Positions 30,237-40,348 of a stretch of DNA of 41,651 bases are shown here, one piece after another. How positions within the stretch are numbered: position 1 is the first letter of the stretch; each line of letters starts with the position of its first letter. Origin of the DNA: Sphingomonas sp. GTDB lineage: Bacteria; Pseudomonadota; Alphaproteobacteria; Sphingomonadales; Sphingomonadaceae. The position numbers and the translations under genes are program-made. The stretch spans positions 1 to 41,651 of the forward strand of contig JABFXK010000019.1 in NCBI GenBank assembly GCA_013361785.1. Direction: 5' to 3'. The notes under the pieces were generated by a model. That model was not told the DNA's origin and did not search any database. It saw only the letters and a list, made by a program, of their open reading frames with translations.

Positions 30237-30857
30237 TCAGGCGTGTTCCTTGGCTTTCGCCGCCTGACTCGCATGCGCACTATCCTCGGCGAGCGCGGCG
30301 CGAGAGCGGTGGATCATGTCGACCCAGTCGTGGAATGCGTGGGCAAGCGTGGTGACCAGCTCCTTCAGCGGACCGTCCTTGAGCTGTCCGTTCGCGTCGA
30401 AGCTGTCGTCGCTGACATGGCCGAGATAGGCCTCGGGCTGCTGCATCACGGGCATGTTGAGGAACACGCAGGTCTGGCGTATCTGGTGGTTCGCGCCGAA
30501 GCCGCCGATGCTGCCCGGCGAGACGGTGACGATCGCGGCGGGCTTCTTGTCGAACACGCTCTGGCCATAGGGGCGGGAGCCGACGTCGATCGCATTCTTG
30601 AGCACGCCGGGGATGCCGCGGTTGTACTCGGGGCTGACGAACAGCACGCCGTCCGCAGGCCGGATCTGCTCGCGGAAGCGCTTCCATTGGTCGGGCGGGT
30701 TGGAGTCGAGGTCCTGGTTGTAGAGCGGCAGGTCGCCGATTTCGACCATCGAGCAATCGAGATTGTCGCCGCGGATGCCGCAGATCGCGCGCGCCATTTT
30801 GCGGTTGAGGCTGCCCTCGCGAAGGCTGCCGACGATGATCGCGATCTTGTAGGCCAT
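30237..30857 (-). CDS. NADPH-dependent FMN reductase family protein
   Basis: IIVGSLREGSLNRKMA and VSPEYNRGIPGVLKNAIDV flavodoxin-like motifs. Confidence 0.92.
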   Translation of the reverse strand: MAYKIAIIVGSLREGSLNRKMARAICGIRGDNLDCSMVEIGDLPLYNQDLDSNPPDQWKRFREQIRPADGVLFVSPEYNRGIPGVLKNAIDVGSRPYGQSVFDKKPAAIVTVSPGSIGGFGANHQIRQTCVFLNMPVMQQPEAYLGHVSDDSFDANGQLKDGPLKELVTTLAHAFHDWVDMIHRSRAALAEDSAHASQAAKAKEHA

Positions 30858-30877
30858 GGTGCCGCTCCTCCGCCGGC

Positions 30878-31216
30878 TCAATGGCCGGCGATGCCGTTGG
30901 TTGCGACTCCGATGCCGAGAAGCGGCAATAAAAGGACGATCAGCAATATGACGATGATCGCCAGAAGCGCGATCTTCACCCGCTGGTGACGCTGGGTGAG
31001 GTCCACGTCATAAGCCACGACGTCAAGCCAGTAACGGCCAGGCGCCGCCTCGCGGATGATTCCGCGATCGAGCATCCGCTCGAACTGACGCTGCTCGATG
31101 AGCCGGGACGGCTCGAACGCGATGGCTCGGTCGGGCCGCACCGCGTCCTGGCTGAAAAACTGATGCTGGACGTCGCGTCTGGCTCTCGCGATTGCAGCGG
31201 CAGCGCCCGTCGCCAT
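30878..31216 (-). CDS. Hypothetical protein with one or two C-terminal TM segments
   Basis: Coherent ORF; C-terminal KIALLAIIVILLIVLLLPLLGIGVA. Confidence 0.65.
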   Translation of the reverse strand: MATGAAAAIARARRDVQHQFFSQDAVRPDRAIAFEPSRLIEQRQFERMLDRGIIREAAPGRYWLDVVAYDVDLTQRHQRVKIALLAIIVILLIVLLLPLLGIGVATNGIAGH

Positions 31217-31246
31217 GTCCCCTTCTCCTCGAAAATGCGATTTCCT

Positions 31247-33526
31247 TTAGCGCGTTTTGCCGTCGTGGCGAATGTTTGGCGGCCTGCCACGCCGGCCGCC
31301 GGAGCGCACACGGTCGCGCCGCTCGGGCGTGGCGCGGGCGCTGCCGTGGTGGTCGGGCAGTTCGAAGCGCAATGAGCCGGACACCGGGTTGGACTCCGCG
31401 ATCCGCAGCCTCACCTTCTGGCCGAGCCGGTAGGTGGTTCCGCTATTCTCGCCGACCAGCTGCTGCGCCTTGTCGTCGTAGCGGAAATATTCTTCGCCGA
31501 TGGTCGAGACCGGCACCAATCCGTCGCCGCCGAACTCCACGACCGTGGCGAAAAAACCAAACGGCTGCACGCCGGTGATCCGGCACAGCACCACCTGCCC
31601 GACCTGATCGGCGAGATAGGCCGCGACGTAGCGGTCAACCGTCTCGCGCTCCGCCTCCATCGCCCGCCGCTCGAGCCGCGAAATCTGCTCGCCAATCTCC
31701 TCGACCTTCTCGGCGTCCGCCGGCGGAAGGCCGCCCTCGCCGAGCTTGTAAGCGCTGACCAAAGCGCGATGCACCAGCAGGTCGGCGTAGCGGCGGATCG
31801 GCGAGGTGAAATGGGCGTAGGTCGGAAGCGCGAGGCCGAAATGACCGAGCCGCTCGGGCCCATAGCGCGCCTGCATCTGGGTCCGAAGCAGCTGCTCCAT
31901 GATCTCCGGCCGGTTATCGGAATCTCCGACGCGCTCGAGGATCTGGTTGAACGTCGACGGCCTGATCACCTGGCCGAGCGTGAAGGCGATCCCGAACGTC
32001 TCGAGATAGTCCTTCAGCGCCTCGAGCTTTTCGCGGCTGGGCGGTTCGTGGACGCGGTACATGACCGGCGATTTCTTCGCTTCGAGCGCACGCGCCGCCG
32101 CAACGTTGGCAGCGATCATGAAATCCTCGACGAGCCGATGTGCATCGAGCCGCTCCCGGGGCGCGACGGATTCGATGCGCCCTTTCTCGTCGAGGACCAC
32201 CTGCCGCTCGGGAAGATCGAGCTCGAGCGGCTCGCGGCGTTCGCGCGCGGCAAGCAGCGCGCGCCAGCAGCCCCACAAAGGCTTCAGCGCCGCATCGACG
32301 AGTTCGTTCGGGACGGCCCCCTCGACCTCCGGCATCCAGCAAACCGGCGATTCAACTTCGACGCGCTCCTCGTGCGAAGCGTCGATCGCGGCCTGCGCGT
32401 CCTCGTACGCAATGTTGGCCGCGACTCGGATCTTCGCCCGAGTGAAGCGCCAGCCCTTGAGCGTGCCGTCCTTGGCGACGGTGAGATGGCAGGCGAGCGC
32501 CGCCCGGTCCTCGCCTTCCTTGAGCGAGCAGATGTCGGCCGACAGCTCCTCCGGAAGCATCGGCACGACCCGGTCGGGGAAATAGACGCTGTTGCCTCGG
32601 GCCCGCGCCGCCTTGTCGAGCGCGCTGTCGGGCCGGACGTAAAAGCTGACGTCGGCAATGGCGACGATCGCCTTCCAGCCGCCCTTGTTGTCATCGGCAT
32701 CGTCGCGCGCGGCCCAGATCGCATCGTCATGGTCGCGCGCGTCGGCGGGGTCGATCGCGACGATCGGCAGGTGAGTCAGATCCTCGCGTTCGCCGAGCGG
32801 CTGCTTCGCGACCCGCTTCGCCTCCTCGATCGCGGCATCGCTGAACTCGTGCGGAAGCTCGTACTTGTGGATGGCGATGAGGCTGAAGCTCTTCGGCGCG
32901 AACGGGTCGCCGAGCACCGCGTCGACGCGCGCGCTGACCCGCCCGCGCTGGCCGGACACTTCGCACAGGACGAGATCGCCGGCCTCGCCTTCTCCGACGT
33001 CGCTAATCGGCAGCTCGCGCCGCTCCTTCTTCTCGACCGGCGACAGCCAGAAACGCGTGCCTTCCTGCCGGAGCACGCCGAGCACGAGCTCCTGTTTCTT
33101 CGCCAGTTTCTTCAGCGGATGCGCGACGAACCTGTCGCCGCGCTCCTCGGTTCGGGCGAGCACCCGGTCTCCGATGCCGAGCGCGCCGCGCCGTTGCTTC
33201 TCGATGATCCGCAGCTTCGGCGGAGCAACGTCCGCTTCCCAATGCTCCGGCTGGCCGAACACGTGGCCGCTATCATCGACGTCGACGATCTTCAGCACCG
33301 TCACGCGCGGGATTCCGCCGACCTGGTTGAAGGCGCGGCCTCGCGAGGTCTCGATCACCCCCTCGTCGGCCATGTCGTTGAGGAGCTTCTTGAGCTGGAT
33401 CTTCGCGTCGCCGCGGATTCCGAACGCTCGCGCGATCTCGCGCTTGCCCGCCGGCTGGTCCGACGTCGCGATGAAGTCGAGAATCTGCTTGCGGCTGGGA
33501 AGCTCGGCGGAGCGCTTGCGGGGCAT
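31247..33526 (-). CDS. rnr: Ribonuclease R
   Basis: RNB signatures IAIDPADARDHDDAIWA, HFTSPIRRYADLLVHRAL; C-terminal S1 and basic tail. Confidence 0.97.
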   Translation of the reverse strand: MPRKRSAELPSRKQILDFIATSDQPAGKREIARAFGIRGDAKIQLKKLLNDMADEGVIETSRGRAFNQVGGIPRVTVLKIVDVDDSGHVFGQPEHWEADVAPPKLRIIEKQRRGALGIGDRVLARTEERGDRFVAHPLKKLAKKQELVLGVLRQEGTRFWLSPVEKKERRELPISDVGEGEAGDLVLCEVSGQRGRVSARVDAVLGDPFAPKSFSLIAIHKYELPHEFSDAAIEEAKRVAKQPLGEREDLTHLPIVAIDPADARDHDDAIWAARDDADDNKGGWKAIVAIADVSFYVRPDSALDKAARARGNSVYFPDRVVPMLPEELSADICSLKEGEDRAALACHLTVAKDGTLKGWRFTRAKIRVAANIAYEDAQAAIDASHEERVEVESPVCWMPEVEGAVPNELVDAALKPLWGCWRALLAARERREPLELDLPERQVVLDEKGRIESVAPRERLDAHRLVEDFMIAANVAAARALEAKKSPVMYRVHEPPSREKLEALKDYLETFGIAFTLGQVIRPSTFNQILERVGDSDNRPEIMEQLLRTQMQARYGPERLGHFGLALPTYAHFTSPIRRYADLLVHRALVSAYKLGEGGLPPADAEKVEEIGEQISRLERRAMEAERETVDRYVAAYLADQVGQVVLCRITGVQPFGFFATVVEFGGDGLVPVSTIGEEYFRYDDKAQQLVGENSGTTYRLGQKVRLRIAESNPVSGSLRFELPDHHGSARATPERRDRVRSGGRRGRPPNIRHDGKTR

Positions 33527-33545
33527 GGCGAGGCCCTAAACGCGC

Positions 33546-33809
33546 CTAGCGCAGCTGGCTATCCTTGCTCCCGCGCCGGTTGATGGTCGAGTGGACAACC
33601 GCCTTGTCGCGTTCGGACTGGCAGCCGACGCAGGTGCGCACGCCGGGGAGCGCCTCGCGCCTTTTCTTCGGGATCGGCTCGCCGCAATCGTCGCATTCCT
33701 CCGCGCTCTCGCCCTTCGGGGTCAACGCGCGGGCGCGAAGGACGGCGTCCTTCACGGTGTCGTCGATCTGGTCCTGAACCGCGCCGTCGCGCGTCCATCC
33801 GCCGGCCAT
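33546..33809 (-). CDS. TraR/DksA C4-type zinc finger protein
   Basis: CDDCGEPIPKKRREALPGVRTCVGCQSERD. Confidence 0.92.
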   Translation of the reverse strand: MAGGWTRDGAVQDQIDDTVKDAVLRARALTPKGESAEECDDCGEPIPKKRREALPGVRTCVGCQSERDKAVVHSTINRRGSKDSQLR

Positions 33810-33828
33810 TGCTGCTCCCTTCGGAACC

Positions 33829-34767
33829 CTAGGTGGGGACTGCCGCCTCCGCCGCCAAGGCCGCGCGGCGGTGAAGCCGGTGCTCGCGCCAGACGATCAC
33901 CAGCCCGCTGACGATGATTATCGGCGCGCCCACCCAGATCCACGGCGTCGGGACCTCGCCGAAGATCCACAGGCCGAGCAGCACCGCCCAGAGCAGGCTG
34001 GTGTAGTCCATCGGCATGACCAGCGCGACGGGAGCGAGCCTAAGCGCACCGGTCAGCGTCAGCTGCGCGAACCCGCCGGCAACGGCCATGGCCATGACGA
34101 TCAGCCACGATCGCGCGTTATGCGACCCGGCGAACCAGAGCATCATCAACCCCAGCGGCACCAGCGAGCTCACGGCGAACCAGAAGACGGTGGTCGCCGC
34201 GCGTTCGGTCGCGCCGAGGCGGCGGATGACGATCGTCACCGAGGCAGTCAGCAAAGCGGCGCCAAGCGCCACCGAAGCGCCGAGCAGCGGCACGCTGCCG
34301 CTCCCCGGCTGGACGATGATCAACACGCCGACGAACCCCGCCGCGACCGCGCTCCAGCGCCATTTCCCGGTCGGCTCGCCAAGCACCAGCGCCGCGAGGA
34401 CGACAGCGAAGATCGGGACCGAGAAACCGATCGTCGTCGCCTCGGCCAGCGGAAGCAGGATGAAGGCGAGGAAGTTCGTGCCCATCGCCGCGACTCCGAG
34501 CGCCATCCGCCCGACATGCGCCCACACCCGTTTCGAACGGAGGGAGGCAAATCCAGGGCCGACCGCCACATAGGCAGTGGCGGCAAGCGCCGACCCGCAC
34601 TGGCGATAGAACAGGCTCTCGACGACGTTGACGCCGCGCGTCGAGGCAAGCTTCACCAGCGCGAACATGATCGCGAGGAGAAGCGCGGTCAGAAGCCGGA
34701 GCGCGATTGCGACGAGCGGCTTCTGCTCGACGGGGTTGTCCGTGTCGCGCGTGCCCCCTCGCGCCAT
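33829..34767 (-). CDS. EamA/DMT family transporter
   Basis: Ten-TM-like hydrophobic profile with two EamA repeats (LGEPTGKWRWSAVAAGFVGVLIIV...PMDYTSLLWAVLLGLWIFGEVP). Confidence 0.9.
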   Translation of the reverse strand: MARGGTRDTDNPVEQKPLVAIALRLLTALLLAIMFALVKLASTRGVNVVESLFYRQCGSALAATAYVAVGPGFASLRSKRVWAHVGRMALGVAAMGTNFLAFILLPLAEATTIGFSVPIFAVVLAALVLGEPTGKWRWSAVAAGFVGVLIIVQPGSGSVPLLGASVALGAALLTASVTIVIRRLGATERAATTVFWFAVSSLVPLGLMMLWFAGSHNARSWLIVMAMAVAGGFAQLTLTGALRLAPVALVMPMDYTSLLWAVLLGLWIFGEVPTPWIWVGAPIIIVSGLVIVWREHRLHRRAALAAEAAVPT

Positions 34768-36144
34768 TTATCTCCTCGCGGCGGCGGGCGGCTGCGCGAC
34801 GTAGGGCCGGAACGCGCCGCCCGGCACCGCCGAAGCGATGGGGCTTTCGAACCCGTCTGTGCTGCGCGAGGAAACACCGAACACCCAATCATCGATCCGG
34901 ATGTGGGGCAGGTTCACGAGCGCCATTCCGTTGGTGCAGGAATTGTCCGCGGTTGACGATTCCTGCCACTGGTTGGCGTCCGTCCTCCGCCAACGTAGCA
35001 TGTACCCCGCAGCGCCTGGAACGCATGGCCAGGTGATGGTCGTATCGGTGCTGACGCCGCCCTCGACCTTGGGCGCCGGCGGCGGCGGGGCGCTGGCGAT
35101 GGCGGCGAGGGCGGCGACGTTCAGCTTCGTCATCTTGGCGAGATATGGGAAATCGACGTGGTCGATCGTGTCGCCATAGTGGATTCCGTTCTCGACCCGC
35201 ACGTCCTGGTGCTGCCAGTTGTAATTCTCGACGGCGACCGTGATGCGCGCGGCGGGGAAGCCGAGCTTCAGGAACTCGATATGGTCGCCGCCGCGGCTGA
35301 AGCGGTCGGTGCGCCAGATCTGCCGGACGCTAAGGCCGATGTTCAGCCGATCAGCGAGGCTCGCGAGGAAGCGCGAGATGTTGCGCGACGGCGCGTCATT
35401 CTCGCCGCCGAGGCTGTGGGTCGCGGCCATCAGCTCCGGCTGGCCCTGCGAGCGCGGACCTTCGGAGAGCACCCGCGCATGGGTGGAATCGCACAGGCCG
35501 TCGGAGCCGCAGCTGTTGCCGATAATGTCGTTGTTGAGGTCGGCGATGACGTTCCAGCCCTGCGCCTTCGCATAAGCGGCGATGACCTTTGCCCCGTAGA
35601 GGCCCTGCTCCTCACCGGAATCGAGCGAATAGACGATCGTGCCCGGGAATTTGCGCTTCGACAGGATTCGCGCCGCCTCAAGCACCGCGGATGAGCCCGA
35701 CCCGTCGTCGTTCGCGCCCGGCTCGAACGCATTGGCGTTGAGCGGATCGCTCACGCGGCTGTCGATATGCGCGGTGATGATGACGACGTCGTTGGGCCGC
35801 TCGGTGCCGCGCTGGATCGCGACCGCGTCGCACACGCGCGTCGGCGCCGGGATGCGATCGCCGGTGAAGGTGTCACAGGGGCGGACCGTCTGCAGCCCGT
35901 CGCTCTTGAACTCGCTTTCCGCCCAGTTGAGCGCTGCGCCGATCCCGCGCTTCGGGTCGGTTTGCGAGGAGAGGGTGTGGCGGGTGCCGAAATTCACCAG
36001 CGCCTGGTCATATTGCCTCAGCCGCGCGGCGCTGACCGGCGCGACGAGTGCCCGGAGCCTCGCGTCGACCGATGACGAGGCGCGGTGCGGGGCCGGCGCG
36101 GCGCCGATCAGGCCGACGCACAGCAGGATGGCGATCTTACGCAT
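34768..36144 (-). CDS. M28 family zinc aminopeptidase, secreted, C-terminal FN3-like domain
   Basis: Signal peptide; VIITAHIDSR...NANAFEPGANDDGSGSSAVLEAARIL; SLDSGEEQGLYG; C-terminal TITWPCVPGAAGYMLRWRR. Confidence 0.92.
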   Translation of the reverse strand: MRKIAILLCVGLIGAAPAPHRASSSVDARLRALVAPVSAARLRQYDQALVNFGTRHTLSSQTDPKRGIGAALNWAESEFKSDGLQTVRPCDTFTGDRIPAPTRVCDAVAIQRGTERPNDVVIITAHIDSRVSDPLNANAFEPGANDDGSGSSAVLEAARILSKRKFPGTIVYSLDSGEEQGLYGAKVIAAYAKAQGWNVIADLNNDIIGNSCGSDGLCDSTHARVLSEGPRSQGQPELMAATHSLGGENDAPSRNISRFLASLADRLNIGLSVRQIWRTDRFSRGGDHIEFLKLGFPAARITVAVENYNWQHQDVRVENGIHYGDTIDHVDFPYLAKMTKLNVAALAAIASAPPPPAPKVEGGVSTDTTITWPCVPGAAGYMLRWRRTDANQWQESSTADNSCTNGMALVNLPHIRIDDWVFGVSSRSTDGFESPIASAVPGGAFRPYVAQPPAAARR

Positions 36145-36240
36145 TCGACTCTCCCCTTTGTCGCTCCGGCAACTGGCATTTGCTTGGCGCCGGGTCTAGG
36201 GGAGCGCCAACCCCAAACCAGCAAATTGAGGCGTATCCCC

Positions 36241-37746
36241 ATGTTGCGCAGCATCGACCATTTCATCGGCGGTTCCACCTTCGCATCCGGCGAGCGGCAG
36301 GGCGACGTGTTCGACCCGAACGTCGGCCAGGTCCAGGCGAACGTCCGCTTCGGCACTTCGGCCGATCTCCAGAAGGCCGTCGACGCGGCCAAGGCGGCCC
36401 AGCCCGGCTGGGCGGCCACCAACCCGCAGCGCCGCGCCCGAGTGATGTTCAACTTCCGTGATCTCGTTGAAAAGAACATGGACGATCTCGCGCGGCTGCT
36501 CAGCTCCGAGCACGGAAAGGTGCTCGCGGATGCGCGCGGCGACGTCCAGCGCGGGCTGGAAGTGATCGAATATGCGTGCGGGATCCCGCAGGCGCTCAAA
36601 GGGGAATATACGCAGGGCGCGGGGACCGGAATCGACGTCTATTCGATGCGCCAGCCGATCGGGATCGGTGCGGGAATCACGCCGTTCAATTTCCCGGCGA
36701 TGATCCCGATGTGGATGTTCGGAATGGCGATCGCCTGCGGCAACGCTTTCATCCTCAAGCCGTCCGAGCGCGATCCGAGCGTTCCGGTCCGGCTCGCCGA
36801 ACTGATGAAGGAAGCAGGGCTGCCGGACGGAATCCTCAACGTCGTCCACGGCGACAAGGAAATGGTCGACGCGATCCTCGATCACCCGGACATCGGCGCG
36901 GTCAGCTTCGTCGGAAGCAGCGACATCGCGCAGTATATCTATGCTCGCGGAACCGCGAACGGGAAGCGCGTCCAGGCGATGGGCGGCGCCAAGAACCACG
37001 GTATCGTGATGCCCGATGCCGACCTCGATCAGGTCGTCAACGACCTCGCGGGCGCGGCCTTCGGCTCGGCGGGCGAGCGTTGCATGGCGCTTCCGGTGGT
37101 CGTCCCCGTGGGAGACGAGACCGCCGACAGGCTTCGCCAGAAGCTGATCCCGGCGATCGAAGGGCTCCGCGTCGGGGTGTCGACCGATTCCGAAGCGCAT
37201 TACGGGCCCGTCGTCAGCAAGGCGCACCGGGAGCGGATCGAGAATTACATTCAGATGGGCATCGACGAAGGCGCCGAGCTGGTCGTCGACGGCCGCGGCT
37301 TCATGCTCCAGGGGCATGAGGAGGGATTCTTCATCGGCCCGACCTTCTTCGATCGGGTCACCCCGGACATGAAGAGCTACAAGGACGAGATATTCGGTCC
37401 CGTGCTCCAGATGGTCCGAGTCAAGGATTTCGAGGAGGCGGTGCGGCTTCCGAGCGAGCACGACTATGGCAACGGCGTCGCGATCTTCACCCGCAACGGC
37501 CACGCGGCGCGCGAATTCACGCACCGGGTGAATGTCGGGATGGTCGGCGTCAACGTGCCGATCCCGGTGCCGGTCTCCTATCACAGCTTCGGCGGCTGGA
37601 AGCGCTCGGGCTTCGGCGACATCGGCCAGTACGGGCAGGAGGGCCTGCGCTTCTGGACCAAGAACAAGGTCGTGACGCAGCGATGGCCCGACGGCATCGT
37701 TGATGCGAGCGACAAGGCGGCGTTCCACATCCCGACCTTCGGCTGA
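36241..37746 (+). CDS. mmsA: Methylmalonate-semialdehyde dehydrogenase (CoA-acylating)
   Basis: QPIGIGAGITPFNFPAMIPMWMFGMAIACGNAFILKPSERDPS; GSAGERCMALPVVVPVG; PIPVPVSYHSFGGWKRS. Confidence 0.96.
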   Translation: MLRSIDHFIGGSTFASGERQGDVFDPNVGQVQANVRFGTSADLQKAVDAAKAAQPGWAATNPQRRARVMFNFRDLVEKNMDDLARLLSSEHGKVLADARGDVQRGLEVIEYACGIPQALKGEYTQGAGTGIDVYSMRQPIGIGAGITPFNFPAMIPMWMFGMAIACGNAFILKPSERDPSVPVRLAELMKEAGLPDGILNVVHGDKEMVDAILDHPDIGAVSFVGSSDIAQYIYARGTANGKRVQAMGGAKNHGIVMPDADLDQVVNDLAGAAFGSAGERCMALPVVVPVGDETADRLRQKLIPAIEGLRVGVSTDSEAHYGPVVSKAHRERIENYIQMGIDEGAELVVDGRGFMLQGHEEGFFIGPTFFDRVTPDMKSYKDEIFGPVLQMVRVKDFEEAVRLPSEHDYGNGVAIFTRNGHAAREFTHRVNVGMVGVNVPIPVPVSYHSFGGWKRSGFGDIGQYGQEGLRFWTKNKVVTQRWPDGIVDASDKAAFHIPTFG

Positions 37747-37820
37747 CCTTCGCGGGGTTGTCAGCCGACGAGCCGAGCAGAGTGCATCGAACCACAGGCC
37801 TATGACCGCGTTGAGGCGGC

Positions 37821-38318
37821 ATGCGCTTACGCTTGCCCCTCATCAGCTTCGCCCTCATCGCGGCGATCGCGGCCTGCAGTCGCCAGGAACCCGTCGCGAA
37901 CGGCGCGAATGCCGTCACCGCCGTCCCGCAACAGGCGAATCAGCCCGAGCCCACGCCAGCAGGCGGTCCGCCGACGAATGGCACCAGCGCTGCCTCGCCC
38001 GCTGGACCGGATGAAACCACAGCGGCGATTCCGGCCGCTCTGCAGGGCCGCTGGGGCCTCGCTCCAGCCGACTGCAGCGCTCCGCTGGCGAAAGCCAAAG
38101 GTCTGCTGGTCGTGAATTCGAGCGAGCTGCGCTTCTATGAATCGCGTGCCGTGGCGGGGCCCGACGTGCACACCAGCACCAGCACGATGAGCGGGACTTT
38201 CCACTTCACCGGAGAGGGCCGGAGCTGGGACAAATTCGAAAGCTTGCAACGAAACCGCGACAAGCTGACACGTACCGAGAGCAACCCGACAGCGAGCTAC
38301 ACCTATGCGAAATGCTAA
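37821..38318 (+). CDS. Putative lipoprotein
   Basis: Lipobox IAAIAACS; C-terminal domain IPAALQGRWGLAPADC...ELRFYESRAV. Confidence 0.75.
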   Translation: MRLRLPLISFALIAAIAACSRQEPVANGANAVTAVPQQANQPEPTPAGGPPTNGTSAASPAGPDETTAAIPAALQGRWGLAPADCSAPLAKAKGLLVVNSSELRFYESRAVAGPDVHTSTSTMSGTFHFTGEGRSWDKFESLQRNRDKLTRTESNPTASYTYAKC

Positions 38319-38559
38319 GAGCATCCTCGTCCTGGCCGGCGCCGCCCTGGCACTCGGCGCGTGTCATCAACAGCAGCAGGCGGACCAGAACAACACCCTC
38401 TCGATGGACGAAGGAATCGCCGACAACCAGGTCGCCGCGGGCAATGCCGAGATCGAGACCCTCCCCGCTGACGAAAGCAGCGTCACTCCGTCGAACCAGC
38501 TTCAAAACGGCTCCGACAATCCCGATGTGAACAGCCTCGGCCCCACCAATTCGGAATGA
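38305..38559 (+). CDS. Putative small lipoprotein
   Basis: N-terminus MRNAKSILVLAGAALALGACH (lipobox); overlaps the previous gene by 14 nt. Confidence 0.7.
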   Translation: MRNAKSILVLAGAALALGACHQQQQADQNNTLSMDEGIADNQVAAGNAEIETLPADESSVTPSNQLQNGSDNPDVNSLGPTNSE

Positions 38560-38572
38560 AGGAGCGCGGGAG

Positions 38573-39193
38573 ATGATCCTCTACTATTCGCCGGGAGCCT
38601 GCAGCCAGGCGCCGCATATCATTCTTCACGAGACCGGATTCGACCATGACGCGAAGCGCGTGGACCTGAAGTCGCACACGCTCGAAGACGGACGCTCTTA
38701 TTATGAGGTGAACCCGAAGGGCGCGGTCCCGGCGCTCCAGCTCGACAGCGGCGAGGTGCTGACCGAGAACGCGGTGGTCCTGCAATATCTCGGCGACCGC
38801 GCCTCCTTCGCAGAGGTGCTCCCGCCGCTCGGCGAGTTCCGCCGCTACCGGGTGCTCGAGATGGTCAATTTCATCACCACCGAGCTGCACAAGAGGTTCG
38901 GCTTCCTGTTCAACCCGAACGCGACGGAAGAATTCAAGCAGTTCATCATCACGGACCTCAAAAAGAAGCTCGACTATATCGACGAGCGGCTCGGGCATGG
39001 TCCGTTCCTCATGGGAGAGGATCTGACTCTCCCGGACGCCTATCTCTTCGTCATTGTCGGCTGGGCCGAAAAGATGATCGGGCTCGACCAGTGGCCGAAC
39101 CTCCGCGCCTTCCGCGAGCGCATGATGCAGCGCCCGTCGGTCCGCCACGTGCTGCGTTTCGAAGGATTGCTTCAGGAGGAACCCGCGGGCTAG
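38573..39193 (+). CDS. Glutathione S-transferase
   Basis: MILYYSPGACSQAPHIILHETG...NPKGAVPALQLDSGEVLTENAVVLQYL; GST C-terminal domain. Confidence 0.95.
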   Translation: MILYYSPGACSQAPHIILHETGFDHDAKRVDLKSHTLEDGRSYYEVNPKGAVPALQLDSGEVLTENAVVLQYLGDRASFAEVLPPLGEFRRYRVLEMVNFITTELHKRFGFLFNPNATEEFKQFIITDLKKKLDYIDERLGHGPFLMGEDLTLPDAYLFVIVGWAEKMIGLDQWPNLRAFRERMMQRPSVRHVLRFEGLLQEEPAG

Positions 39194-39205
39194 AGCGCCG
39201 CGGCA

Positions 39206-40348
39206 ATGAGCCAATTCGACCTCACCGACGACCAGCTCCAGATCCAGGAGATGGCGCGAAAATTCACTGCCGACGCAATTACGCCCAATGCGGCGGAGTG
39301 GGACGAGAAGCACATTTTCCCGCGCGACACGATCCGCGAGGCCGCCGAGCTGGGCTTCGGCGCCATCTATGTGAGCGAGGAAAGCGGCGGGATCGGCCTC
39401 GGCCGGCTCGAGGCGGCGTTGATCTTCGAAGCCATGGCCTATGGCTGCCCGTCGACCAGCGCCTTCATCTCGATCCACAACATGGTCTGCTGGATGATCG
39501 ATCGCTTCGGCTCGGCCGAGCTCAAGCAGAAGTACCTGCCGAAGATGATCAGCATGGAGCATATGGGCAGCTATTGCCTCACCGAGCCCTCCTCCGGCTC
39601 GGACGCGGCGGCGCTTAAGACCCGAGCCGTCCTCGACGGCGACCATTATGTGGTCAGCGGCTCCAAGGCCTTCATTTCCGGCGGCGGCGCCAACGACGTG
39701 ATGGTCGCGATGGTCCGCACCGGCGAGGAAGGCCCCAAGGGCATCAGCGCGCTGGTGATCGAAAAGGACATGCCGGGAGTCAGCTTCGGCGCGCAGGAGC
39801 GCAAGCTCGGCTGGCATTCCCAGCCGACATCGCAGGTGAATTTCGACGAGGTCAGGGTGCCCGTCAGCAACCGCGTCGGCGCCGAGGGCGAAGGCTTCCG
39901 AATCGCGATGATGGGTCTCGACGGCGGGCGCATCAACATCGGCGCCTGCTCGCTTGGCGGCGGCCAGCGGTGCCTCGACGAAGCGATCGCCTACACCAAG
40001 GGGCGGCAGCAATTCAGTCAGCCGATCGCCGACTTCCAGAACACGCAGTTCACCCTTGCCGACATGGAGACCGAGCTGCAGGCGGCGCGCCAGCTGCTGT
40101 ACGTCGCAGCGGTGAAGGTCACCGAGAATGCGGCGGACAAGACACGGTTCGCCGCCATGGCGAAGCGTCTCGCGACCGACACAGGCAGTAGCGTGGTCGA
40201 CCGGGCGCTCCAGCTCCACGGCGGCTACGGCTACCTCATGGACTATCCGATCGAGCGCTTCTGGCGCGACCTCAGGGTCCACTCGATCCTGGAAGGCACC
40301 AACCAGATCATGCGCGTGATCGTCAGCCGCGACATGCTCCGCCAGTGA
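39206..40348 (+). CDS. Acyl-CoA dehydrogenase (likely isobutyryl-CoA dehydrogenase)
   Basis: YCLTEPSSGSDAAALKTRA; QLHGGYGYLMDYPIERFWRDLRVHSILEGTNQIMRVIVSR; placed between mmsA and a 3-hydroxyisobutyryl-CoA hydrolase-like gene. Confidence 0.92.
   Translation: MSQFDLTDDQLQIQEMARKFTADAITPNAAEWDEKHIFPRDTIREAAELGFGAIYVSEESGGIGLGRLEAALIFEAMAYGCPSTSAFISIHNMVCWMIDRFGSAELKQKYLPKMISMEHMGSYCLTEPSSGSDAAALKTRAVLDGDHYVVSGSKAFISGGGANDVMVAMVRTGEEGPKGISALVIEKDMPGVSFGAQERKLGWHSQPTSQVNFDEVRVPVSNRVGAEGEGFRIAMMGLDGGRINIGACSLGGGQRCLDEAIAYTKGRQQFSQPIADFQNTQFTLADMETELQAARQLLYVAAVKVTENAADKTRFAAMAKRLATDTGSSVVDRALQLHGGYGYLMDYPIERFWRDLRVHSILEGTNQIMRVIVSRDMLRQ

Noticed and set aside
31769-33583. 604-aa plus-strand ORF antisense to rnr
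   Set aside because: Same codon-bias shadow effect; rnr carries clear RNB motifs
36196-37728. 510-aa minus-strand ORF antisense to mmsA
   Set aside because: Shadow ORF; composition typical of antisense frames
38483-40282. 599-aa minus-strand ORF antisense to the GST and acyl-CoA dehydrogenase genes
   Set aside because: Shadow ORF spanning two real genes and their junction; no recognisable domain
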